This document shows positions 1 through 5,705 of a stretch of 6,543 nt of DNA, one piece after another. A model generated the notes under the pieces. The model did not search any database and was not told the DNA's origin. It worked only from the letters and a program-made list of their open reading frames with translations. Source of the stretch: an uncultured Ruminococcus sp. (GTDB lineage: Bacteria; Bacillota; Clostridia; Oscillospirales; Ruminococcaceae); contig CANQCJ010000122.1 in the NCBI GenBank assembly GCA_947589205.1, forward strand, positions 1 to 6,543. The letters are read 5' to 3'. Made by a program: the position numbers and the translations under genes. How positions within the stretch are numbered: the stretch's first letter is position 1; each line of letters starts with the position of its first letter.

Positions 1-1
1 A

Positions 2-565
2 GTGCATAAGGACGACATAAGGATCCCGGGAATGCACAACGTCGACAACTATCTTGCGGCGATCTCGGCGGTATGGGGAGAGGTCTCTATCGAGAGCATC
101 GTCAACACGGCGATAAGCTTCGGCGGAGTCGAGCACAGGATAGAATTCGTCCGCGAGATCGACGGAGTAAAGTGGTATAACGATTCTATCGCGACAAGCC
201 CGACGAGAGTAATGGCGGGACTAAAGTCTTTTTCGCAGAAGATAATCATAATAGCCGGCGGATATGATAAAAAGATACCGTATGAGCCTATGGCGGATAT
301 AGTCAACGAAAAGGTAAAGCTGCTGATACTTTTAGGCGCGACAGGTCCTAAAATAGAGGAGGCGGTAAAAAGCTCGCCGCTTTATCCGGAAAGCGGACTA
401 AGGATAATAAAGGTAAAAACGCTCGAGGAAGCGGTAGCCCAGGCGGCTGCTCTTGCAAAAGCGGGAGATATAGTTTCCCTTTCGCCCGCAAGCGCGAGCT
501 TCGATCTTTACGTTAATTTTGAGGAAAGGGGAAAGCATTTCAAGCGGCTCGTAAACGAGCTGTAA
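2..565 (+). CDS. murD: MurD, UDP-N-acetylmuramoylalanine--D-glutamate ligase (C-terminal part, 5' end outside window)
   Basis: Cytoplasmic ATP-dependent Mur ligase that adds D-glutamate to UDP-MurNAc-L-Ala in peptidoglycan precursor synthesis. About 187 residues are visible; full MurD is about 450, so the N-terminal UDP-binding domain and the P-loop lie upstream. The fragment holds the end of the central domain and the C-terminal ligase domain. Visible Mur-ligase blocks (fragment numbering) are PGMHNVDNYLAA at 9-20, GVEHRIEFV at 42-50, YNDSIATSPTRV at 59-70, AGGYDKKIPYEP at 85-96 and LSPASASFDLYVNFEERG at 160-177. The codon at base 2 is GTG, but it is an internal Val just before the conserved HN block, not a start. 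The DSxAT block carries Ile where E. coli and Bacillus MurD, as I recall them, have Lys; I believe this is usual for clostridial MurD. The gene ends with TAA, 12 nt before the next start. Identity is very secure. Confidence 0.96.
   Translation: MHKDDIRIPGMHNVDNYLAAISAVWGEVSIESIVNTAISFGGVEHRIEFVREIDGVKWYNDSIATSPTRVMAGLKSFSQKIIIIAGGYDKKIPYEPMADIVNEKVKLLILLGATGPKIEEAVKSSPLYPESGLRIIKVKTLEEAVAQAAALAKAGDIVSLSPASASFDLYVNFEERGKHFKRLVNEL
544..563 (+). other. Stem-loop over the last codons and stop codon of murD
   Basis: Bases 544-551 can pair with 556-563 around a TAAA loop. There are eight pairs, two of them G-U (544/563 and 546/561), with a five-pair Watson-Crick core GCTCG/CGAGC. The hairpin reaches the first base of the murD stop codon and ends 14 nt before the next ATG. 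No T-run follows, so it is not an intrinsic terminator. It may affect mRNA stability or ribosome hand-over, or be a by-product of the coding sequence. Pairing is seen directly; any function is speculation. Confidence 0.35.
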
Positions 566-577
566 AATGCGTTTAAG

Positions 578-1603
578 ATGAAAGATACCCGGATCAAGGA
601 GCTGTTAAAGGAGCTGTGCGCGGCTGACGGCGTAAGCGGAGCGGAGGAAAGCATCTGTGAGCTTATAAAGGAAAAGGCGAGCCGATACGGCAAGACCGAG
701 ATCGACGACTTCGGAAACGTCGTCTGCACAGTTGACGGCTTTGACGAGCGCAAAAAAACGCTAATGCTCTGCGCGCATATCGACGAAATAGGTCTTATAA
801 TAAATTACATAACCGACGACGGATTTTTAAAGGCCTCCGCCTGCGGAGGCATAGATTTGCGCGTCCTGCCGGCTTCGCGCGTAACGGTGCTTGCGGGAGA
901 TAAGCGCATAAAGGGCGTAATAACGAGCGTTCCCCCGCATCTTCAAGCTGCGCCGGAAAAATGCGCGCCGCTCGATGAGCTTTATATAGACATAGGCTTT
1001 GACGGACAAAAAGCAAAGCAGCTTGTAAGCTTAGGCGACAGAGCGTTGATCGAAAACGAGCTTATCGGCATAGGAAGGCTCGTAAGCTCAAAGGCTCTCG
1101 ACGACCGCTTCGGAGCGGCTGCGGTGCTGACCTGCCTTGAAACGCTGAAAGGCAAGGAAACGGCGTATAATGTAAAAGCTGTTTTTTCTTCAAAGGAGGA
1201 AACAGGCTCGGCGGGCGCAAAAACAGCGGCTTTTAGGGAAAAAGCCGACATAGCGATAGCCGTTGACGTGACCTTCGGCAGGTCTCACGGAGAAAGCGAA
1301 CGCGAGACGGGAGCTGTCGGCGGCGGACCGATGATAGGCGTTTCCCCGATACTGAGCAGACCGCTGTCAAATGCTCTTATCAATATCGCCGAGGAGGAAA
1401 ATATCCCGTATGGGATAGAAGTAATGGGATCTCGAACGGGAACGGACGCCGACCATATAAGCGTTGCACGCGGCGGCTGCATTACGGCAGCGGTGTCGCT
1501 TCCGATAAGATATATGCACACGCCGGCGGAGACTGCGGATATAGAGGATCTGAAAAATACTGCGGCTCTGACAGCGCGTTTTGCCGAAAGGGGTGAGCTG
1601 TAA
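578..1603 (+). CDS. M42 family metallo-aminopeptidase, first tandem copy
   Basis: 341-residue cytoplasmic dinuclear-metal aminopeptidase of MEROPS family M42 (PepA/FrvX/TET type), which usually forms a dodecameric tetrahedron that trims peptides from the N terminus. Length matches the family. Expected metal and catalytic residues are present in order: AHIDE with His67 and Asp69, KALDDR with Asp175, the Glu pair Glu207-Glu208 (general base plus ligand), Asp230 in AVDVTFG, and His314 in RYMHTP. A GTDA block lies at 288-291. The usual QEEVGLRGA loop reads KEETGSAGA here (206-214), a departure next to the active site. No signal peptide is seen. ATG 578 is the only sensible start: the frame is closed by the murD stop at 563-565, and the N terminus aligns with the family's 'KELCAADGVSG' opening. 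No Shine-Dalgarno is visible upstream, so translation probably depends on murD. The family sometimes carries endoglucanase or frv names, which should not be trusted for substrate. Confidence 0.92.
   Translation: MKDTRIKELLKELCAADGVSGAEESICELIKEKASRYGKTEIDDFGNVVCTVDGFDERKKTLMLCAHIDEIGLIINYITDDGFLKASACGGIDLRVLPASRVTVLAGDKRIKGVITSVPPHLQAAPEKCAPLDELYIDIGFDGQKAKQLVSLGDRALIENELIGIGRLVSSKALDDRFGAAAVLTCLETLKGKETAYNVKAVFSSKEETGSAGAKTAAFREKADIAIAVDVTFGRSHGESERETGAVGGGPMIGVSPILSRPLSNALINIAEEENIPYGIEVMGSRTGTDADHISVARGGCITAAVSLPIRYMHTPAETADIEDLKNTAALTARFAERGEL
833..850 (+). other. Perfect 7-bp GC-rich hairpin inside the first M42 gene
   Basis: GCCTCCG (833-839) is the exact reverse complement of CGGAGGC (844-850), with a CCTG loop. 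It encodes part of the conserved KASACGGID segment. The right arm contains a CGGAGG string resembling a ribosome binding site, which would be hidden in the stem. No T-run follows, so it is not a terminator. The structure is visible, but coding constraint may explain it. Confidence 0.3.
1588..1596 (+). promoter_or_regulatory. Shine-Dalgarno for the second M42 gene
   Basis: AAGGGGTGA sits inside the last codons of the upstream M42 gene, 10 nt before ATG 1607. It supports that start and makes the two genes translationally coupled. The first copy has no comparable site. Confidence 0.6.
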
Positions 1604-1606
1604 AAA

Positions 1607-2629
1607 ATGGCTGTTGCAGAAACGCTTGAAACGCTATGCAGGCTCGACGGCATATCCGGAGACGAGGTAAGGGTCGCCGAATATATAATAGAGCGGATAA
1701 AGGACAAATGCGAATACACCATAGACCCTCTCGGTAATATCATCGCCTTTAAAAAAGGCAAAAACCGCGCACCGTTAAAGCTTGCGATGTCGGCGCATAT
1801 GGACGAGGTGGGCTTGATAGTGACCTACATAAACCCTGACGGTTCGCTTTGCTTTGATACGGCAGGCGGGATAGACGTAAGGATCTTATGCGGCAAGCGC
1901 GTTTTTGTCGGAGACGGCAGGATCCCGGGAGTAATAGGCGCAAAGGCTCTGCATTTATTGAGCGAGAGCGAAAGAAACACCTGCAGGCTTACAGATCTTA
2001 CAATAGATATAGGCTGTAATGACAGGGAGAGCGCGAGGGCTCTTGTGAGCTTGGGCGACAGTGTTGTTTTTGATTCGCAGTTTTTATATTTCGGAGACGA
2101 TATGCTTTGTTCAAAAGCAATAGACGACCGCGCGGGCTGTGCGATAGAATTAGAGCTTATAGATATGCCGCTTGAATATGATATGCAGTTTATCTTCACG
2201 GTTCAGGAGGAGGTCGGACTAAGAGGCTCGGGAGCGGCGGCTTTTACGGCAGCCCCGGATACAGCGATAGTGCTTGAAGCCACGACAGCAAGCGATATAC
2301 CCTCCTCAAGCGAAGAAAAGCGCGTCTGCGAGGTAGGCTTCGGACCGGTAATATCCTATATGGACAGACGGACTATCTATGATAAGCAGCTCTATTCGCT
2401 TGCCCTTGAAACGGCAAAGGAAAACGGAATACCCGCGCAGACCAAAACGCTTATAGCGGGCGGCAACGATGCGGGAGCTATAAGCGTTTCCGGAAAAGGA
2501 GTAAGAACGGCGGCAATATCATTGCCGTGCAGATATCTGCACACGCCGTCATGTGTGATAAGCAGGAAGGATCTTGAGAACACACTCAAGCTGACAAAAA
2601 AATTTGCTGATAGGATAATGAAAATATGA
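1607..2629 (+). CDS. M42 family metallo-aminopeptidase, second tandem copy
   Basis: 340-residue cytoplasmic M42 peptidase, a clear but diverged paralogue of the gene directly upstream, from which it is separated by 3 nt. Active-site blocks: SAHMDE with His64 and Asp66, KAIDDR with Asp173, the family-standard VQEEVGLRG with Glu201 (general base) and Glu202 (ligand), VLEATTASD with Glu224, GGNDAGA at 285-291, and RYLHTP with His312. Position 224 is Glu where the neighbouring copy has Asp230; both are known at this metal ligand in M42 subfamilies. The complete ligand set predicts an active enzyme. The start at 1607 has a good Shine-Dalgarno 10 nt upstream and begins at the usual 'LETLCRLDGISG' N terminus. 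It ends in an ATGA overlap with the next gene. Tandem but non-identical copies suggest different side-chain preferences or a mixed oligomer; that is inference. Confidence 0.93.
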   Translation: MAVAETLETLCRLDGISGDEVRVAEYIIERIKDKCEYTIDPLGNIIAFKKGKNRAPLKLAMSAHMDEVGLIVTYINPDGSLCFDTAGGIDVRILCGKRVFVGDGRIPGVIGAKALHLLSESERNTCRLTDLTIDIGCNDRESARALVSLGDSVVFDSQFLYFGDDMLCSKAIDDRAGCAIELELIDMPLEYDMQFIFTVQEEVGLRGSGAAAFTAAPDTAIVLEATTASDIPSSSEEKRVCEVGFGPVISYMDRRTIYDKQLYSLALETAKENGIPAQTKTLIAGGNDAGAISVSGKGVRTAAISLPCRYLHTPSCVISRKDLENTLKLTKKFADRIMKI

Positions 2630-3432
2630 TCATGCGGATCGCTCGGGAGAATGACGAGCTTTTTTCGCGGTTAAAGCCCTGCCATTACGGCAGGAGGATA
2701 AGATCGCATTATATGGCATATTCTATAAAATATGATTTTTCAAAAATGTATCTGCTTGAAAGCGGCGGCGAACAAAAAGCCGTAATATCGCTGTTCAACC
2801 GCTCGATGGTGATAGGGGAATTAATAGATAAACGTCTGAGCGGCGACGATATAGAGGAGCTTGCGCTGTTTATCCAAATAAATCTGCCGGCGTCGGTCGA
2901 GCTCGACCCGGTGTATGCGTCCGTGCTCTCGCCGCTTATCTCGGAGCTTTATTCGGGAGAATTAAGGACGGAATTTGCCTACAATTCAAGCGGAGACAGC
3001 AGGGGAGCGCAGATAGACGAATTTCCCTCGCTCGACAGCGTTTTTGATATTTTAAGAGGATGCTTCCCCGCGCTGAATGATTCCGGGGGGCTTTGGATAG
3101 CCGACACCTCGCACAGGATACGGCGGGGAATGTCGCAGTCGTTTCTGATGAACGGCTGCACCACCGCAACGCTGCAATACGCGCTCGACGGAGTCGCGCT
3201 TATCGGGAACGTAGCGACAAAAAAGGAGTACAGAGGGCAGTTTTATGCCCGCAGACTGCTTTACAGATTAGGCGAACGCCTGACCGAGGAGGGCTGGAGC
3301 GTAAGGCTTTTTGCCCGTCCCCACAGGGTAAGCTATTATGAGGAGATAGGATTTGCGGCGATCTCTCATGATATAGTGTTCGAGCTGCAGGACGAAAAAA
3401 TTTCTGAAAAAGAGGAAAAAGATGTTTTTTGA
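2626..3432 (+). CDS. GNAT family N-acetyltransferase with long N-terminal region
   Basis: 268 residues. The last part (about 135-255) has a GNAT fold signature: the beta4/motif A stretch ALIGNVATKKEYRG (191-204), then the helix YARRLLYRLGERLTEEG, then the beta5 to C-terminal block RLFARPHRVSYYEEIGF (227-243), whose 'YYEEIGF' ending is typical of acetyl-CoA-dependent transferases. The first 130 residues match no family I recognise; they may be a degenerate GNAT domain or a substrate-binding domain, as in other 260-300 residue clostridial GNATs. In the pyrophosphate loop the usual R-x-x-G-x-G/A reads RGQFYA (203-208), with Phe206 replacing the common glycine. The tail is highly charged (EKISEKEEKD). 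The start at 2626 overlaps the previous stop as ATGA and has AGGA 10 nt upstream; ATG 2632 is an alternative but too far from that site. The substrate cannot be told; amino acids, peptides, ribosomal proteins or small molecules are all possible. Confidence 0.85.
   Translation: MIMRIARENDELFSRLKPCHYGRRIRSHYMAYSIKYDFSKMYLLESGGEQKAVISLFNRSMVIGELIDKRLSGDDIEELALFIQINLPASVELDPVYASVLSPLISELYSGELRTEFAYNSSGDSRGAQIDEFPSLDSVFDILRGCFPALNDSGGLWIADTSHRIRRGMSQSFLMNGCTTATLQYALDGVALIGNVATKKEYRGQFYARRLLYRLGERLTEEGWSVRLFARPHRVSYYEEIGFAAISHDIVFELQDEKISEKEEKDVF
2678..2694 (+). other. Perfect 6-bp hairpin near the start of the GNAT gene, covering an SD-like string
   Basis: CCTGCC (2678-2683) pairs exactly with GGCAGG (2689-2694) around ATTAC. 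The right arm overlaps AGGAGG (2692-2697), a full anti-SD match. The next in-frame ATG is at 2713 (Met30), 15 nt away, which is long for efficient initiation. It may be chance from the Gly-Arg-Arg codons. Confidence 0.25.
3411..3416 (+). promoter_or_regulatory. Shine-Dalgarno for the Alr/YnbB-like gene, embedded in the GNAT gene
   Basis: AGAGGA lies 5 nt before ATG 3422, inside the Glu-Lys-rich tail codons of the GNAT gene. It fixes the start of the PLP enzyme and explains the 11-nt overlap between the two frames. Translation of the downstream gene is probably coupled to that of the GNAT. Confidence 0.65.
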
Positions 3433-4705
3433 TATAGATAAAGACCTTGCCGAAATAGCGGAGGCGGCGCAGAAAAAAGCCGCCGAGAGCTTTGAGCGGA
3501 TAGAAAAGACTGCGGAATTTAACGGCATGAAGGTGTTAAAAGCGTTTATTGACAACAAGGTCAGCGAGAGCTGCCTTAAAGGCACGAACGGCTACGGCTA
3601 CGGCGATATCGGCAGGGAAACGCTCGATAAGGTATACGCCCAAGCGTTCGGCGCAGAGGACGCGCTTGTGCGGCATAATTTCATAAACGGCACACATACG
3701 CTGTCCACCGCGCTTTTCGGCGTGCTTCGTCCGGGCGACAGAATGCTGTCGCTTACCGGAAAGCCGTATGACACGCTTGAAGAGGTAATAGGCATACGCG
3801 GTGAGGGGCATGGTTCTTTAAAGGATTTCGGCGTGATTTATGACGAATGCCCGCTGCTTGAAAGCGGTATGCCGGATCTTGAAGAGATCTCAAAGCGTGC
3901 GGCGGGAGCTAAGGTCGGATATATCCAGCGTTCGAGAGGATATTCGCTCAGACCGTCATTCAATATCGAGACGATCGAAAAAATGATAAACGCCGCGCGT
4001 AAGAGCAGCCCCGATATAATAATAATGGTCGACAACTGCTACGGCGAATTTTGCGAGGAACGCGAACCGACGCAGGTCGGAGCGGATCTTATCATGGGTT
4101 CGCTGATAAAGAATCCCGGCGGAGGGATAGCTTCGACGGGCGGTTATATCTGCGGAAAAAAGGAGCTTGTGGAGCTTTGCGCCGACAGGCTGACCTGTAT
4201 AGGAATGGGCAAGGAAGCGGGCTGTACGTTAAGTCAGAGCAGAGAGATGTTTTTAGGCTTTTTCCTTGCGCCGCAGGCGGTCGAGGCCGCGCTCAAAACG
4301 AGCGTTTTCGCCTGCGCTCTGTTTGAGCTTCTCGGGTTTAAGACCTTCCCGAAAAGCGACGAGCCGCGCACCGATATAATAGCCTCCATCTGCCTTGAAA
4401 ACGAAGAACGCCTGACGGCGTTTTGCGAGGGCATACAGAGCGGTTCGCCGGTCGATTCGTTCTGTCTGCCGGAGGCGTGGGATATGCCGGGGTATGAAAG
4501 CAAGGTAATAATGGCGGCGGGAGCGTTCACGATGGGAGCTTCGATAGAGCTTTCCGCGGACGCGCCGATAAGAGAGCCGTATGCGGTATGGCTTCAGGGA
4601 GGACTGACCTATCCTGCCGGCAAAGCGGGAGTGCTTTTTGCAGCACAGCGTTTGCTGAATAAAAAGCTTATCGAGCTTGACGAAAAAATGAAAGGAATGA
4701 ACTGA
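3422..4705 (+). CDS. Methionine gamma-lyase-like PLP protein ('aluminium resistance' Alr/YnbB family)
   Basis: 427 residues, the usual length for this fold-type I PLP family (Pfam Met_gamma_lyase; B. subtilis YnbB). The N-terminal block GTNGYGYGDIGRETLD (54-69) and HNFINGTHTLSTALFG (85-100) are characteristic and bind the cofactor phosphate. The PLP-ring Asp is probably Asp204 in MVDNCYGEF (202-210). The Schiff-base lysine is probably Lys230 in MGSLIKNPGGGIASTGGY (225-242). The C-terminal block YAVWLQGGLTYPAGKAG (387-403) is also typical. By relation to cystathionine/methionine gamma-lyases it may cleave sulfur amino acids, but the true substrate is not settled and the aluminium-resistance name rests on an old phenotype. 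It is cytoplasmic, with no signal peptide. A Shine-Dalgarno 5 nt upstream fixes the start, which overlaps the GNAT gene by 11 nt. It ends 1 nt before hprK, so the two should be co-expressed. All key residues look intact. Confidence 0.93.
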   Translation: MFFDIDKDLAEIAEAAQKKAAESFERIEKTAEFNGMKVLKAFIDNKVSESCLKGTNGYGYGDIGRETLDKVYAQAFGAEDALVRHNFINGTHTLSTALFGVLRPGDRMLSLTGKPYDTLEEVIGIRGEGHGSLKDFGVIYDECPLLESGMPDLEEISKRAAGAKVGYIQRSRGYSLRPSFNIETIEKMINAARKSSPDIIIMVDNCYGEFCEEREPTQVGADLIMGSLIKNPGGGIASTGGYICGKKELVELCADRLTCIGMGKEAGCTLSQSREMFLGFFLAPQAVEAALKTSVFACALFELLGFKTFPKSDEPRTDIIASICLENEERLTAFCEGIQSGSPVDSFCLPEAWDMPGYESKVIMAAGAFTMGASIELSADAPIREPYAVWLQGGLTYPAGKAGVLFAAQRLLNKKLIELDEKMKGMN

Positions 4706-4706
4706 A

Positions 4707-5666
4707 ATGCCTGAGATCTTTACAGTAAGTATAGAGGACATCGTTAATGAGTTAGGCTTAGAGCTTGTCTATACCCCCGACGATCCGTCAAAGCTGCTCG
4801 TGTCGGACAACGACTGCAACCGTCCGGGACTGCAGCTTATGGGCTTTTATGAATATTTCAACGCGGAGCGCATACAGATCTGCGGAAATATGGAATTTGC
4901 CTATCTTGCGAGCGTGGACGAGGAAACGAGATACAAGAAGATAGAAACGCTTTTTAAGACGCACATACCGATGTTCGTGGTAGCGCGCGGACACGAGCTT
5001 TATCCCGAGATGACCGAGCTTGCAAAGAAGCACGGCATACCGATAGGCAGGACAAAGGAGAGCACGACCGCGTTCATCGCTTCGCTTATAGCGTTTTTAA
5101 ACGTGCGTCTTGCGCCGAGGATAACCCGCCACGGCGTACTTATAGAAATTTACGGCGAGGGCGTTCTGATAGTCGGCGAGAGCGGAGTAGGAAAATCCGA
5201 AACGGCGATAGAGCTTGTAAAGCGCGGACACCGCCTTGTCGCGGACGACGCCGTTGAGATAAGAAAGGTGTCGAGCATAAGCTTGGTAGGCTCTTCGCCC
5301 AATAATATAAGGCATTATCTCGAGATACGCGGCATAGGAATAATAAACGTCCGCCGTCTGTTCGGTATGGGAGCCGTAAAGGTGACGGAAAAAATAGATA
5401 TGGTAGTAGAGCTTGAACCGTGGGATTCCCAGAAGGTCTATGACAGAATGGGAGTAGACAACGAGTATACGACGATACTTGGAGTAAACGTACCGAGCCT
5501 TACGATACCGATAAAGCCCGGCAGAAACCTTGCGGTGATACTCGAGGTAGCGGCTATGAACAACCGTCAGAAGAAAATGGGCTATAACGCCGCGCAGGAG
5601 CTGCTTGACAATCTCGGTCTGCAGGTAGATAAGCGCGACAAGGTAAAAAACTGGGATCTTATGTAA
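4707..5666 (+). CDS. hprK: HPr kinase/phosphorylase
   Basis: 319-residue bifunctional regulator that phosphorylates the PTS protein HPr on its regulatory serine (Ser46) using ATP or PPi, and removes that phosphate by phosphorolysis. It thereby sets CcpA-type carbon catabolite repression in Firmicutes; it is cytoplasmic and normally hexameric. The N-terminal DRTGG-like domain spans about 1-130. The catalytic domain shows RITRHGVLIEIYG with conserved His142, the P-loop GESGVGKS (157-164, Lys163), LVADDAVEIR with Asp180-Asp181, the HprK signature EIRGIGIINVRRLFG (206-220), and IPIKPGRN (267-274) near the C terminus. Length and motifs are complete. The start at 4707 lies 1 nt after the previous stop, with AAGGA 10 nt upstream; the N terminus 'FTVSIEDIVNELGLELVY' matches family openings. 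It is followed by murB, a common clostridial neighbour. Nothing in it is unusual. Confidence 0.97.
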   Translation: MPEIFTVSIEDIVNELGLELVYTPDDPSKLLVSDNDCNRPGLQLMGFYEYFNAERIQICGNMEFAYLASVDEETRYKKIETLFKTHIPMFVVARGHELYPEMTELAKKHGIPIGRTKESTTAFIASLIAFLNVRLAPRITRHGVLIEIYGEGVLIVGESGVGKSETAIELVKRGHRLVADDAVEIRKVSSISLVGSSPNNIRHYLEIRGIGIINVRRLFGMGAVKVTEKIDMVVELEPWDSQKVYDRMGVDNEYTTILGVNVPSLTIPIKPGRNLAVILEVAAMNNRQKKMGYNAAQELLDNLGLQVDKRDKVKNWDLM

Positions 5667-5682
5667 GAGCTTGTGCTTTTTT
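5665..5682 (+). terminator. Weak terminator-like hairpin between hprK and murB (doubtful)
   Basis: AAGAGC (5665-5670) can pair with GCTTTT (5675-5680), with one G-U pair, around TTGT. The T-run 5677-5682 is partly used up by the stem. This is the only intergenic gap longer than 12 nt (39 nt). The stem has only two G-C pairs, so strong termination is unlikely; partial attenuation or a 3'-end processing site is possible. Read-through into murB is the better guess. Confidence 0.2.
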
Positions 5683-5687
5683 GATGA

Positions 5688-5695
5688 GAAAGGAG
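5688..5695 (+). promoter_or_regulatory. Shine-Dalgarno for murB
   Basis: GAAAGGAG lies 10 nt before ATG 5706 and is the strongest ribosome binding site in the window. It selects ATG 5706 over the in-frame ATG at 5715. murB thus has its own good initiation signal, unlike the tightly coupled genes upstream. Confidence 0.75.
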
Positions 5696-5705
5696 AGCGC
5701 GTTTT

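Noticed and set aside
2..4. GTG at base 2 as a start of a short gene
   Set aside because: It is an internal Val codon of MurD just upstream of the conserved HN block. A protein starting here would lack the ATP- and UDP-binding parts of MurD.
20..31. 12-base string AGGATCCCGGGA repeated at 1919-1930
   Set aside because: Both copies encode Arg-Ile-Pro-Gly in unrelated proteins (MurD and M42) and no flanking similarity extends the match. It is chance plus shared codon choice, not a repeat element.
567..569. ATG at 567 as an alternative start after murD
   Set aside because: This frame meets TGA at 579-581 after four codons. The conserved M42 N terminus is read from ATG 578.
1285..1761. 158-codon open frame on the - strand across the two M42 genes
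   Set aside because: It spans the junction of two secure + strand genes and its Ser/Ile-rich translation has no domain signal. It is explained by codon bias.
3093..3341. 82-codon + strand frame inside the GNAT gene
   Set aside because: It is out of frame with a well-supported gene, Arg-rich, and shows no homology signal or ribosome site.
4253..4741. 162-codon open frame on the - strand across the Alr/hprK junction
   Set aside because: It is antisense to conserved coding sequence, is Arg-rich, and has no motifs. It is a shadow of the + strand genes.
5667..5705. Promoter in the hprK-murB gap
   Set aside because: No TTGACA/TATAAT-like pair with sensible spacing fits in these 39 bases. The only clear signal is the murB ribosome site.
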